From positions 1-64,000 of the forward strand of contig NZ_JACHES010000002.1 in assembly GCF_014201585.1 (NCBI RefSeq): a DNA stretch of 64,000 nt. The letters are read 5' to 3'. Positions 28,801-36,805 of this stretch are shown piece by piece. The notes beneath the pieces are model-generated. The model was not told the DNA's origin and did no database searches. It saw nothing but the letters and a program-made list of their open reading frames with translations. Every line of letters starts with the position of its first letter. Position 1 is the first letter of the stretch. The DNA comes from Anoxybacillus tengchongensis (GTDB taxonomy: Bacteria > Bacillota > Bacilli > Bacillales > Anoxybacillaceae). The translations under genes were made by a program, and so were the position numbers.

Positions 28801-30225
28801 CATATCTTTTTCTCTTGCATGAATGACTTTTTGAATGCCAGCTCGTTTTTCGCGCGTCTCTTGCTCTTCTTTCTTACGTGTTTCAATATCTTTTTTCCAT
28901 TGTTCCATTTGTTTTTGAATAGGATGAAGCTCATAGCGTACATTTCGCTCGTCTTTTTCGATTTTTTCCAGTTGTTCCATAAACAAACCGAGTAGTGAAC
29001 GACGAGCTACTTCTAATTGCTCCTCGTAATGAGCGAGCGTTTCATCTTCTTTTAACTTCGCCATCTGCTGTTCAATATAAGCTAACATTTCTACATGTTG
29101 TTCTCGTGCTGACTTATACTTGACAAGTTGGAGCGAATAGTATTCATGCTCCAGACGCACCATTTCTTCTTCTTTTTCTTTTTCCTGCACTAACGCCTGT
29201 TCATATTCTCGTTTAAATTCATTGAGTCTCATCTGCTCTAATAAAATATGATACGTTGCCCGCTTTTTCCGATGAGTCAACTCAGCGTTGCTCCATTCTT
29301 CCCATTGCATCACATTGTCATTTTGCTCGTTTTCACACGCTTGTTTTTGTTTGAGCGTCTCGAGCCATACTCCTTTGGCATGTTGCTTCTCTTGTTCATA
29401 CAATAACTGTTGCTGATGAAGCTGTTCGTATACACCAACATATTGCTCAAGTTGTTGGTGTATACGTTTGTTTTCTTCAATCGTTTCTTTTAGCTTTTTA
29501 TAATGCTTAAAGCTTGCAAGTTGCTTTTCAAACAAATCAGCAAATAGTTTCTCATCATGCCCAACAATTGCACTTTCAACAATTGGAATAAGTAGACGAT
29601 CGAATAGTTGATTTGTCGTTTTACATTCGTCAAAAAACGTCTCAACACCACCTTCTGTGCTATTAATTTTAACAATACTTTCCCATTCGCTTGAAATAAT
29701 ATGATATTGCTCTTCTAGAAACGATTTATATTCTTTTATTGTTGAAAACGTGCGAGCGAACATCGACTTTACTTTCATATCATGATAATAATCTTGCATT
29801 TCACCTCGTTCCGCTGGGCGCTTTCCGCTTCTTCCTTCGCGTACAAATGGAATACCCTCAATCCCATGTGGGTCGTTCGCGTTATATTCATATACGTAAC
29901 GGAGCGAGTCTAATCCGTTGTTTGTCATAAAAAGCGATACAGCTGTCACGACATATCGGCGCGGTTCATCATTTAACAACCATTCAATTGCAATATGTGC
30001 AGGTGCGTTTTCTAATTGAAGCGTATGTTTTATTTTTCGATCCGCTAAATCAACGTGCGGCAAAATCGCTTGCAGTACAGTGTGGATAAATACCGTTTTT
30101 CCACCTCCGTTTTCAAGCAAAATCGCTCCATTATGCCCATCAAACCGAAACAATTCATCGTTATACCGCTTGCGACCTTCTTCATAAACAACGTTCGTCA
30201 GCCGAATTTTACTGATCGCTGGCAT
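25813..30225 (-). CDS. jetC: Wadjet defence SMC subunit JetC (MukB-like ATPase)
   Basis: A 1470-aa SMC-like ATPase from the ATG at 30225 (GGGAGA 6 nt upstream), overlapping jetB by 17 bp. The N-terminal head has Walker A ENGGGKT at residues ~38-44. Long coiled-coil arms (~230-600 and ~790-1230) flank a hinge-like globular region (~620-780). The C-terminal head carries the ABC signature WSGGEKW near 1345 and Walker B VILDNPFG near 1385. In Wadjet systems JetABC loop-extrude plasmid DNA and JetD cleaves it, protecting against plasmid transformation. All four partners are adjacent here. Confidence 0.93.
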   Translation of the reverse strand: MPAISKIRLTNVVYEEGRKRYNDELFRFDGHNGAILLENGGGKTVFIHTVLQAILPHVDLADRKIKHTLQLENAPAHIAIEWLLNDEPRRYVVTAVSLFMTNNGLDSLRYVYEYNANDPHGIEGIPFVREGRSGKRPAERGEMQDYYHDMKVKSMFARTFSTIKEYKSFLEEQYHIISSEWESIVKINSTEGGVETFFDECKTTNQLFDRLLIPIVESAIVGHDEKLFADLFEKQLASFKHYKKLKETIEENKRIHQQLEQYVGVYEQLHQQQLLYEQEKQHAKGVWLETLKQKQACENEQNDNVMQWEEWSNAELTHRKKRATYHILLEQMRLNEFKREYEQALVQEKEKEEEMVRLEHEYYSLQLVKYKSAREQHVEMLAYIEQQMAKLKEDETLAHYEEQLEVARRSLLGLFMEQLEKIEKDERNVRYELHPIQKQMEQWKKDIETRKKEEQETREKRAGIQKVIHAREKDMEHLKQRLLANPTQQSVEEEMEKWMEREQWLDEELVRLRQEIKQLKQLERDIEAHKEALEKQRANKQAECKALEKHIQMIESEEQALIKKLASVRPQWVALDSVYIQEETIQMRLYEEIEKRIKEREKLLVQERIASRFVDAYGGQDLFFADPFLAEQVSSWKSQFHFLATGVEYLQSLEEEEREKKQEFPLWPMTLITTAKAKEQLIQKVRQCNDRMQWPIVVLSVDEASRVENEHVSYGWVPPYYWQEVIDPTSFAIWKKRMCDNAEHIMQRRQEKEAELRIWQDVQQAWHTFLATYPYEIIESLRMEHADLLRSIEQLAITIEKEKKRINECRLHVERDESLVSQYEGELSGFRDKIKDATTYIQYKKEVREGQKQIHILDQQLTSLTKEIVRFTRSLEDALAQSIELQERLRSLDTERRSIEQHYDYRSLRHLIPIYSGQSEDVIREHIREFELRIRGIKTSYGEWKEKKQSAQKEIDRLTHEINKLKKKQIDLDETMIFPSDGEYLLGRLEEQMTSGHESLKHLKRQVQEALKRKEQQKGVVKAKEEQFQEQFPNEEKWIFSNELSDVAVQLDVEREMLMKRKTFLEQERERLTKEIRDIEQAERSLHVAKEVHHFHSPAIVALSLNEEEVASFTYDRCRFVEHVIGRLKVSKQAVELAKERVEREKRLFKEFCRTSIQDVKMQQTAINGIEHKETYEDIIAFKKHMMQSVERATHYANEHIRQKDAELQAFINHIHTHLRTLVEELKQIPNKTRVKVGEEWKRIFTFAIPDWEEEVGKMRIRNYIEWMLQQLESERFLNEHGKQDEAKVRKEIEMWLQSKQLLQVVMNNEGMKVSCRKVTNDNKVTTRSYLWEQSNVWSGGEKWSKNMTLFLGILNYVAEKKQHIRSKMRRHRTVILDNPFGKASSDHVLMPVFFVAEQLGFQIIALTAHAEGKFLRDYFPIIYSCRLRSSSDPNKQIMTQEKWIHHAYFQDHDPKSLERLGETEQLELF

Positions 30226-30955
30226 CTTCATTCTCCCTTTCAAATCCGTAAATAAACTCAAAAATTCCACGGTTATATTCAACATCCATGAAAAAGCGTT
30301 GCACAATCGTTTTTGCTTTTTCTGTTAATGTGACTTCATGGTTGCCGATATCAACTAAAAGCTCTTGATCAATTAAAAAGCGTCTTGCTGTATCAAGGAA
30401 ACTCAGACGACTGATCGTAGCGCCACTTTGCCTTTTTGCTGTTTCTTTAATATCGTCCATTGCCTCCCATTTCTCAATAATCACACTCCAATTGTAAGAA
30501 AACTCTTGTTCCCATTGTTTTAGTTGTTCCGCATCGTGTCGCTTCAATTGATCGATACGCTCCTGCACAAGCCGTGCCCATTCATCCATTGCTAAAAATT
30601 GTCGCGTTGGTTCTTGAGTATGATACGAATCGTAAAAACTTCCAAACAACACGAGCGATACAAAATAAAGCAAATATAAATCGCCGTTTGTAGCGCCTGA
30701 ACGAAGATAATGACGCTTAACCCAATCGTTACTTACATGAAATGGTGACAATTTCGTGCGCGGTATAAGAAACAATTGGTCGCTCGTCAACACAATAACA
30801 CAATCGACTTCACGACTAAACGCATCCAAAAGCGCACGAATTTCGTCATCACTTTTATAAAGATGCACCGCTTGCGCATCTGCGACTCCTTTCCTCGCTA
30901 GTGTCGTATACAATTGAAAAGCTTGCATAACTTTTTGTTCTGGATAATCTCTCAC
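30209..30955 (-). CDS. jetB: Wadjet subunit JetB (MukE-like)
   Basis: A 248-aa winged-helix KITE-type subunit that bridges the kleisin JetA and the SMC JetC. It starts with GTG overlapping the jetA stop (GTGA). The C-terminal winged-helix text SFLDTARRFLIDQELLVDIG near residue 188, followed by VTLTEKAKTIVQRFF, is typical of MukE/JetB proteins. Family assignment rests mainly on position between jetA and jetC, size and this domain. Confidence 0.88.
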   Translation of the reverse strand: MRDYPEQKVMQAFQLYTTLARKGVADAQAVHLYKSDDEIRALLDAFSREVDCVIVLTSDQLFLIPRTKLSPFHVSNDWVKRHYLRSGATNGDLYLLYFVSLVLFGSFYDSYHTQEPTRQFLAMDEWARLVQERIDQLKRHDAEQLKQWEQEFSYNWSVIIEKWEAMDDIKETAKRQSGATISRLSFLDTARRFLIDQELLVDIGNHEVTLTEKAKTIVQRFFMDVEYNRGIFEFIYGFERENEDASDQ

Positions 30956-32448
30956 CGTTCCCTCACCGCAATCATCATATTTTGAATAGAAAACCGCTCA
31001 CATTTTTGGATGACGGTTTTCATTTCTTCTACTTCAAGTACATACGTGCCGAGCAATGAAAGGGCCTCTCCGAACAGCGTTTCTCCCTCTTCCCCGTCTA
31101 TTTCTTTTTGAATAGGAGAACGTTGGTGCATAAAAATCCAAAAATCGTAAAATGATCGATGTTCATACAAATGCGACTGACCAATGTCATCTAAGTAATC
31201 AAAAAATGAAGAAAGCTTATCGACACGTCCTAACTTATATGCCTCTAACAAATGTTTCATCAATAGTCGATATCGGCTTTTCAGCCATGTACGATACGGA
31301 TCAACATATTCAATATTGTCTGCTTCTAAAAAGTGTGGATGAACCTTTTCTTCACGCTCTTCTATAATATTTTGTTCTGCAAAAACGACCATTGGCGACC
31401 AATATTTATTTTCCTCTACTTTTAAAAACGGATGGAGCACCCCTTTCATTGCTTCAATCGGAAGTGGAGCAGAGACGATGTATGACATGACATCTTGATC
31501 AAAGTTGAACGAATGAAGTCCCGTATAATACAGCGATTCTTGAGCGGTCACAAGCGTCGTGTTTTTCAATGAAAGCGCCTTGTCAAGAAGAGCGGAATGG
31601 GCATAATGCACCGATTCTAATTCCCGAGCAATTTTCAGCACAAGTTCATACGTCTTCTCTTCTTTTTGATGTACATCATGAGCGTATAATCGCTCTCTTG
31701 TGTCGTTGACAAACTCACGTAGCTCCTTAAACTCCTCATCTTCGCGCGTAAGTCTTCTGTAAATATCATCCAAAAGTTGCTTATATCGCTCAAACGTTTC
31801 TTCAGAAATAATACTGCGCTGAATTTCATGTTTAAGACGAATCATCCGCTCCTCCAACGTTTCAACATCAATGCGCATTTCGTTAATTTGTTTCAACGCT
31901 GCCACAAATTCTCCTTTTTCCAGCTGTTTTCGCAACATAAGCTGGTTGATGGATAGTTGAAATTCACTATAAAACTCTTTGGTCGCAAATAAAAGCTCGA
32001 GCCCATCTTCATCGAGTGTGTAATATTGCGTATTCGTTTTCGTGTCAAAATCATGCGCTTTTAAAAGTGAATATTCAATCACACTTTCTTCACGCTGTTC
32101 CCAATCATAAAACGAGTAGCTTCGCTTTTTTCCTGATGTAGGACGAAACGTTTGAACAATCGTCCGTGCTAGCTGTTCACACAACTCATCATCTAGCACA
32201 TATACGTGTTCCGTCAATTGTTTTAAAAACAAAGCAAGCTGTTTAACTCCAGTTTTGTACTGCCGTATAAGCTTTTGTTCAAAGAAAAAAAGAAGCGTCA
32301 ACAGCCCAAGCCCTTTCATATCAATAGGTTGCCCGCTTCGATCAGTTGTTCGCATTCGTTCAAGATCTAAAAGCGGACTAAACAGTGCTAGTCTCCTCAT
32401 CCGTTCACGGTAGCCTTCTGTAATCCCTGCCCACGCTAACTTGTCCAA
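30952..32448 (-). CDS. jetA: Wadjet subunit JetA (MukF-like kleisin)
   Basis: A ~498-aa mostly helical kleisin-type subunit. A TTG at 32448 with GGAGG 8 nt upstream is the likely start; the open frame reaches 32481 (ATG) but lacks a good ribosome binding site there. Either start overlaps the 3' end of jetD. It has an N-terminal winged-helix-like part (GLLTLLFFFEQKLIR near 40), a central coiled coil (residues ~165-260) and a C-terminal domain. JetA dimers link two SMC units in Wadjet complexes. The group appears to be the non-type-I (DUF5716-like) JetA; that subtype is inference. Confidence 0.88.
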   Translation of the reverse strand: MDKLAWAGITEGYRERMRRLALFSPLLDLERMRTTDRSGQPIDMKGLGLLTLLFFFEQKLIRQYKTGVKQLALFLKQLTEHVYVLDDELCEQLARTIVQTFRPTSGKKRSYSFYDWEQREESVIEYSLLKAHDFDTKTNTQYYTLDEDGLELLFATKEFYSEFQLSINQLMLRKQLEKGEFVAALKQINEMRIDVETLEERMIRLKHEIQRSIISEETFERYKQLLDDIYRRLTREDEEFKELREFVNDTRERLYAHDVHQKEEKTYELVLKIARELESVHYAHSALLDKALSLKNTTLVTAQESLYYTGLHSFNFDQDVMSYIVSAPLPIEAMKGVLHPFLKVEENKYWSPMVVFAEQNIIEEREEKVHPHFLEADNIEYVDPYRTWLKSRYRLLMKHLLEAYKLGRVDKLSSFFDYLDDIGQSHLYEHRSFYDFWIFMHQRSPIQKEIDGEEGETLFGEALSLLGTYVLEVEEMKTVIQKCERFSIQNMMIAVRER

Positions 32449-33455
32449 TCTGTTTCCCTCCAAATATGTTGCAATTCCCATGTTTTCAGTGTTTCTTGTG
32501 GGTAGTATAAACCAGAAGCAAGCAGTTCAGAAAGCCACCATTTTTCATCTAGGTCAAAATAAGAAAGAAACGAAAGAAGTGCTTCCGCCCGCTCAGTTTG
32601 ATACTCTTTGCCACGCGTTGGTTCTTTTCGCAAACATGCTCGGTAAAACGGGAGTGCAGGAGAAACCGGGATCTTTTTTGAAAGCGAGTACCAAATAGAA
32701 ACACCTTCGCGGTCAATGTCGCCAAAATAGTAGAAACGATGGGTGGCTTGGATTGGATATTGCATCGAAAATTGCTCAATGTTGCTAATTACGCTTTTTC
32801 CTTTTCCATAAATAAGCGTAGAAAAAAACGTGTCACAAAGCGCAGGCAAAAGCGCTTGATACGTCGTTTTATTTTCAACAATGAGATGAAGCTGCGATGT
32901 TCTTGCTATATTCGTTGGGTTGATCGCAAACATTAAAGGATCGGAAACGGGAACAATGCGAAGGAGTTCAAAAAGACCAATGCGTTTCAGCACTTCTCTC
33001 CCTCCTCCTTCATCGATCCATTTTTCATCACCGACTAACTCCACACTTCGCTCCGGCGCAGCCGCTACTTCACGAGGAAGATTATGAGTTCGTAAATATG
33101 CGTCAATTTTTAAAATAAATGGCTTGTCCCGCTCCCATACAGAAGGTTCCTTGCCATAATACTCGTCAAGCTGAATGGCTGGATGAAGTTGATTTTGATA
33201 ACGTTGCAACTCGCGATGATAGTTTTTCATTAAAAGATGTTTATGAATACGATATTGAAATGCAAGCGACGGTGTTCGTATCGTTCTTCCTTTTGCTTTT
33301 ACCATTTCAATCGTCCCTTTCGCCTCCAATGCAAGCACCATTTCAGCAAATTCTTCATACGTCTGCACAAAAGGCTGAATGATTCGTTCCAACTCATCAA
33401 GCGAAATCATCCGCTTCGAAAACAATGCCAATTGCTTTTCGATTTTTTCTTGCAT
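32436..33455 (-). CDS. jetD: Wadjet nuclease JetD (DUF2220, Toprim)
   Basis: A 339-aa protein with an N-terminal winged-helix region and a C-terminal DUF2220 Toprim domain. The Toprim glutamate lies in LHLIVENKTTYQALL near residue 188 and the DxD-type motif in YYFGDIDREGVSIW near 245. These are the expected metal ligands of the topoisomerase VI-like nuclease that cuts DNA held by JetABC. It starts behind TAGGAG and is first in the operon, giving the order jetD-A-B-C. This differs from the jetA-B-C-D order of type I; a type II or III assignment is likely. Confidence 0.92.
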   Translation of the reverse strand: MQEKIEKQLALFSKRMISLDELERIIQPFVQTYEEFAEMVLALEAKGTIEMVKAKGRTIRTPSLAFQYRIHKHLLMKNYHRELQRYQNQLHPAIQLDEYYGKEPSVWERDKPFILKIDAYLRTHNLPREVAAAPERSVELVGDEKWIDEGGGREVLKRIGLFELLRIVPVSDPLMFAINPTNIARTSQLHLIVENKTTYQALLPALCDTFFSTLIYGKGKSVISNIEQFSMQYPIQATHRFYYFGDIDREGVSIWYSLSKKIPVSPALPFYRACLRKEPTRGKEYQTERAEALLSFLSYFDLDEKWWLSELLASGLYYPQETLKTWELQHIWRETDWTS

Positions 33456-33484
33456 CGTTTCAACTCCTAGAAATCGAACTTTTT

Positions 33485-33760
33485 TTATTTATTATACAAA
33501 AAACGATACATAAAAGTGGGGAGCTTATATACTAAAAACCTTTTTACTTCAACCTCATCTAAATTCATTCGTGCAATCATGCGTAAAAATTGTTTTTTTA
33601 GTTCTACACTTTCAGTATACTTCGTTTTGCTTAATAACGTAGTAGAATCATCACCATCCTAAAAAACGACTACGTCGGAGTGATTATTCTCATCAAGCAC
33701 CCATGAGTAAGTTTTGCCATCAAGTATAAAAATAACTGTACATACATTGGTTATCTTCAT
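33485..33760 (-). pseudogene. Decayed small ORF upstream of jetD
   Basis: A frame from ATG 33760 to TAA 33485 is open apart from one in-frame TAG at 33659-33661. It reads MKITNVCTVIFILDGKTYS and WVLDENNHSDVVVF before the stop, then DGDDSTTLLSKTKYTESVEL and KKQFLRMIARMNLDEVEVKR. The continuous coding character on both sides of the TAG suggests a recently lost ~90-aa protein. Family not recognised. No strong ribosome binding site is visible. Confidence 0.45.
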
Positions 33761-33770
33761 AGAAAAAGAA

Positions 33771-33808
33771 AAGTGTCCTTGTTATCACTATAAGATAAGG
33801 ACACCTTT
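33771..33808 (-). terminator. Terminator of the small membrane protein gene
   Basis: On the minus strand AAGGTGTCCTTATC pairs with GATAACAAGGACACTT (one bulged position) and is followed by TTCTTTTT. Confidence 0.75.
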
Positions 33809-33981
33809 TATAAAATAGTTAACTTTATTATGTAAACAAAGATAACGATGCTAACAAACCTCACAACAAAAGATCGAATCGCAACTTTATCCCCTTTTCT
33901 TTTTTTGAATAAAAATTCAATAAGGAGAAAAAAAGCAAGAATGATTGAGAACGAAACTAAAAAAAGTATGTTTTCGTTCAT
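33808..33981 (-). CDS. Small two-helix membrane protein
   Basis: A 57-aa protein from the ATG at 33981, with AAGAGGTG 7 nt upstream. It has one hydrophobic helix near residues 4-21, a basic loop (FKKRKGDK) and a second near 34-55. The longer frame lacks a ribosome binding site. No family was recognised. Small two-helix proteins at the edges of defence islands can be toxins or phage-sensing effectors, but nothing here shows that. It has its own terminator and stands between the decayed ORF and the insertion sequence. Confidence 0.55.
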   Translation of the reverse strand: MNENILFLVSFSIILAFFLLIEFLFKKRKGDKVAIRSFVVRFVSIVIFVYIIKLTIL

Positions 33982-34203
33982 TGACGAACACCTCTTGATG
34001 TATACGTAGATATTTTTTACTATAAATGAATGCTTGGCAACGATCTCTTCTTCGTCATCCATAACTAGTAATCGCCATTTCCAAAAGCTTGATAAAGGCA
34101 GATCCTCTAATGACTTGTAATTAGTATAACATATAAATACTTTGAATAATTAACTGTAGATGAGCAAATTTGCTAACATAAATTTACAACCAAACAAAAA
34201 AGA

Positions 34204-34271
34204 AGACATGAACCCGATTCCTTGATTAGAATAGATGTGTCACCAAACCATTCACAAGGAGGTTCATGTCT
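34204..34271 (+). promoter_or_regulatory. Inverted repeat that can mask the transposase ribosome binding site
   Basis: AGACATGAACC (34204-34214) and GGTTCATGTCT (34261-34271) are an 11-bp perfect inverted repeat. The 3' arm overlaps the end of the AAGGAGG site just before the start codon. An mRNA entering from outside would carry both arms and hide the site, as in other IS elements that limit expression by impinging transcripts. Confidence 0.55.
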
Positions 34272-34272
34272 C

Positions 34273-35454
34273 ATGAATAGATTAGCACATCACCAAGGAA
34301 TCCACAAGTTTTTGACGATGTTGGGGTTGGCACTTTATTTCTCGAAACCTGTCATGAAGCATCTCGTTCATATCGTGGATGCGATGATTACAAAGGGCTT
34401 TTCGGGAACGCTGACCGATCTACATCATGGGAGTTTTCATCCGAACCATCGCACGACACTGAGCCATTTTTTCACGAAAAGCCTATGGGAGGAAGAGACG
34501 CTGCTTCGCAAACTCCAGCAGTGGGTGCTTCATCGTGTCGAACGCAGCTCGAAACGAGAGAATCAACCCATTTTTGTTTCGATCGATGATACGATTTGCC
34601 AAAAAACGAAGCCCTCGTCACGGGCAACACACACCATTCAAGGGTGTGATTGGCACTATTGTCACGCAGAGAAAAAATCGATCTGGGGACATTCTCTCGT
34701 TTGGCTCATGGTTCATACGATGACTCAAGCGTTTCCTTTTGCCTTTCTCCTCTATGACAAGACGGCGGGGAAAAGCAAAGGGGAACTCGCGATCGAGATG
34801 CTTTCTTCGTTGGATGTGAGTCGCCCCGTTTATGTGCTCATGGACTCTTGGTATCCATCGAAAACCCTCGTGGGAGCCTGCTTGAAAAAAGGGTTCCACG
34901 TCATCGCGATGCTGAAGACGAATCGGATTCTCTATCCAAAAGGGACGGCCATTCAAGCAAAGGAATTTGCCAAATCTATGGAGCCACGGGATACCCGCCT
35001 CGTCACGGTGGGAAAAGAGCGTTATCGGGTGTATCGCTACGAAGGTGCTCTGAACGGTCTCAAGGATGCCGTGGTGCTCCTCGCATGGAAAGCCGATCAG
35101 CCGATGACGCCGAAACATCTTCATTGCGTCTTGAGCACCGATCGCGAGCTAAGCGACGAAGACATCTTGCGCTACTATGCTGCACGTTGGTCGATCGAAT
35201 GTTTTTTCCGTCAAGCGAAAGACCAGCTGAAACTCGATGGATACCGCGTTCGCGGGCGTCGGGCGGTAAAACGGTATTGGATCTTGGTGCAACTTGCGTA
35301 TGTGTACAGCATGTTCGAGTCGAACAGTGATTTCTCTACCGGTCTTGACTTTCTCCGAACGAACAAAGCACATCGTCTTGTAGAATTTATCTACGGCGCA
35401 GCGAAACAAAATATTCCCATTGATGCCGTGAAAAAACAGCTCCATGTGGCATAA
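34273..35454 (+). CDS. IS4-superfamily DDE transposase
   Basis: A 393-aa transposase from ATG 34273 (AAGGAGG upstream). The DDE catalytic residues are visible: Asp in VSIDDTICQK (~95), Asp in YVLMDSWYPSK (~197) and the YREK signature Y-x2-R-x3-E-x6-K in YAARWSIECFFRQAK (~315). The frame is complete and ends just inside the right end, so the element is probably active. It could be assigned to IS701 or IS4; database comparison is needed for the exact name. Confidence 0.9.
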   Translation: MNRLAHHQGIHKFLTMLGLALYFSKPVMKHLVHIVDAMITKGFSGTLTDLHHGSFHPNHRTTLSHFFTKSLWEEETLLRKLQQWVLHRVERSSKRENQPIFVSIDDTICQKTKPSSRATHTIQGCDWHYCHAEKKSIWGHSLVWLMVHTMTQAFPFAFLLYDKTAGKSKGELAIEMLSSLDVSRPVYVLMDSWYPSKTLVGACLKKGFHVIAMLKTNRILYPKGTAIQAKEFAKSMEPRDTRLVTVGKERYRVYRYEGALNGLKDAVVLLAWKADQPMTPKHLHCVLSTDRELSDEDILRYYAARWSIECFFRQAKDQLKLDGYRVRGRRAVKRYWILVQLAYVYSMFESNSDFSTGLDFLRTNKAHRLVEFIYGAAKQNIPIDAVKKQLHVA

Positions 35455-35628
35455 GGGGTACCCCGTTTGTCTTTTTTAAATGGTAATTATTGTAACAAAA
35501 ATTGCTCAACTACAGTAATTAAGTAACAAGACACTTAATGTGTCTGTAGCAAATGGAGATAAAACGAGTTGATCATGCCTTTGAAATAACGTTGTAATCA
35601 CATGAAAAACTAAGTTTCCTATAGAAAC

Positions 35629-35657
35629 GTGACATACAAAACCGAAAATCATATAAT
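35629..35657 (+). promoter_or_regulatory. Candidate sigma-A promoter for mntA-hepT
   Basis: GTGACA at 35629-35634, a 17-nt spacer and TATAAT at 35652-35657. It lies about 35 bp before the mntA start codon. Confidence 0.6.
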
Positions 35658-35691
35658 CGTAATAGCATGGAAATAGAAGGACGGTGACCAG

Positions 35692-36099
35692 ATGGAACAA
35701 ATTATTGTTGAAACATTAAAAGATGCGGTCTCTCCTTCTGTCATTTATTTGTTCGGATCAGTAGCAACACGACACGTTCGTTACGATAGCGATATAGATA
35801 TTGCTTTTTTGAGTGATAAACGATCGAGTGATAAACGATCATTGGATCATTATGAACGCTTTATGCTCGCGCAACAATTGGCAGAGCGATTACAGCGAGA
35901 CGTCGATCTCATCGATTTAAAGCAAGCGAGCACCGTTTTTCAAGCACAAATCGTCCATAGCGGTAAGGTCATCTATTGTGCAAACGAACAAAAAAGGGCA
36001 GAATATGAATGGCGAGTGCTGAAGATGTATGCGAAACTAAATGAAGAACGGGAGGAAATTTTGCGAAACATTGTGGAAAGTGGGTCGGTTTATGACTAA
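35692..36099 (+). CDS. mntA: MntA-type minimal nucleotidyltransferase antitoxin
   Basis: A 135-aa nucleotidyltransferase-fold protein. The signature GS-x10-D-x-D is seen as LFGSVATRHVRYDSDIDIAF near residues 20-39, with a third Asp in RDVDLIDL near 73. In the type VII HepT-MntA system this enzyme AMPylates a Tyr of HepT and blocks its RNase activity. An in-frame tandem duplication (AGTGATAAACGATC twice) gives SDKRSSDKRS at ~43-52, in a loop after the catalytic Asp pair. The stop overlaps the hepT start by 8 bp. Confidence 0.9.
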   Translation: MEQIIVETLKDAVSPSVIYLFGSVATRHVRYDSDIDIAFLSDKRSSDKRSLDHYERFMLAQQLAERLQRDVDLIDLKQASTVFQAQIVHSGKVIYCANEQKRAEYEWRVLKMYAKLNEEREEILRNIVESGSVYD

Positions 36100-36499
36100 T
36101 GATGTCATCCTAAATAAAGTCAGTTTCATCGAACGGTGTATAAGACGTATTCATGAAGAATATGAAAACAACCCAAAACATTTGGAGAATTACACAAAAC
36201 AAGATTCCATTGTCCTCAACCTCCAACGAGCGTGTGAGGCAAGCATTGACTTAGCGATGCACATCGTTGCACAAAAAAAGCTCGGACTTCCACAAACAAG
36301 CCGAGACGCTTTCACTCTTTTAGAACAACACGGCATCATCTCTTCATCTTTGTCACAAAAAATGAAAGCGATGGTCGGATTTCGCAATATCGCCGTGCAT
36401 GACTACCAAGAACTAAACTTGACGATTTTACAAAAAATACTCGACAACCATTTAACAGACTTTACTGAGTTCACGAAAGCAATTATTGAGCAAACATAG
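36092..36499 (+). CDS. hepT: HepT-family (DUF86) RNase toxin
   Basis: A 135-aa HEPN-domain toxin. The catalytic/modified motif R-x4-H-x-Y is intact as RNIAVHDYQ near residue 107, which includes the Tyr that MntA modifies. The ATG at 36092 overlaps mntA, so toxin synthesis is coupled to antitoxin synthesis. Together they form a complete type VII toxin-antitoxin module within the defence island. A GC-rich hairpin follows immediately. Confidence 0.92.
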   Translation: MTNDVILNKVSFIERCIRRIHEEYENNPKHLENYTKQDSIVLNLQRACEASIDLAMHIVAQKKLGLPQTSRDAFTLLEQHGIISSSLSQKMKAMVGFRNIAVHDYQELNLTILQKILDNHLTDFTEFTKAIIEQT

Positions 36500-36520
36500 G
36501 CGGTGTGAGCATGCACCGCC
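36499..36520 (+). terminator. Hairpin at the end of hepT
   Basis: GGCGGTG pairs with CACCGCC. No T tract follows, so it may be only a transcript-stabilising stem. Confidence 0.45.
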
Positions 36521-36553
36521 TAACTGCTTGCTGATTCTAATCGTTTGAAGTGC

Positions 36554-36805
36554 CTATCCCAAGTTGACTACATCCTCAGATGGATTGGCTTTAGCGTGTG
36601 CTGCTATGTAGGCATCAATGAAGTCAACGTTTTTTTCGACGTAATCCCGAAGTGCTTGTTGAATGACCGGCTTTTCTTCCGTTTCCACCCCAATACTATT
36701 CGTGAATTTGAGTAAAGCATCTGAGATATCTTTAGGGTCTGCTTCATAAAAAGATGCTAATACCCAACAGCATTCAGATACAACTTCGATGCTTTTTAGG
36801 AGCAT
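36554..36805 (-). pseudogene. Truncated PIN-domain (VapC-like) toxin fragment
   Basis: The 83-codon frame reads SIEVVSECCWVLASFYEAD, then DALLKFTNSIGVE and VEKNVDFIDAYIAAHAK. These are the central and C-terminal blocks of VapC-type PIN nucleases, with the conserved Glu (EVV) and Asp (VDFIDA). The first ~45 residues with the essential DxN and the final ~25 residues are missing. GGAGG stands 7 nt before the ATG at 36805, so a short protein may still be made, but it cannot be catalytic. No antitoxin gene adjoins. Confidence 0.65.

Larger units (their letters stand above)
34195..35480 (+). mobile_element. IS4-superfamily insertion sequence (IS701/IS4-like)
   Basis: One intact transposase gene is flanked by imperfectly matched ends. 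The left end reads AAAAAAGAAGACATGAACCC (34195-34215) and the right end, reversed, AAAAAAGACAAACGGGGTAC. The exact borders and a target duplication could not be fixed by eye. The GC content is higher than its surroundings, suggesting recent arrival. It sits between the Wadjet operon and the MntA-HepT pair. Confidence 0.75.
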
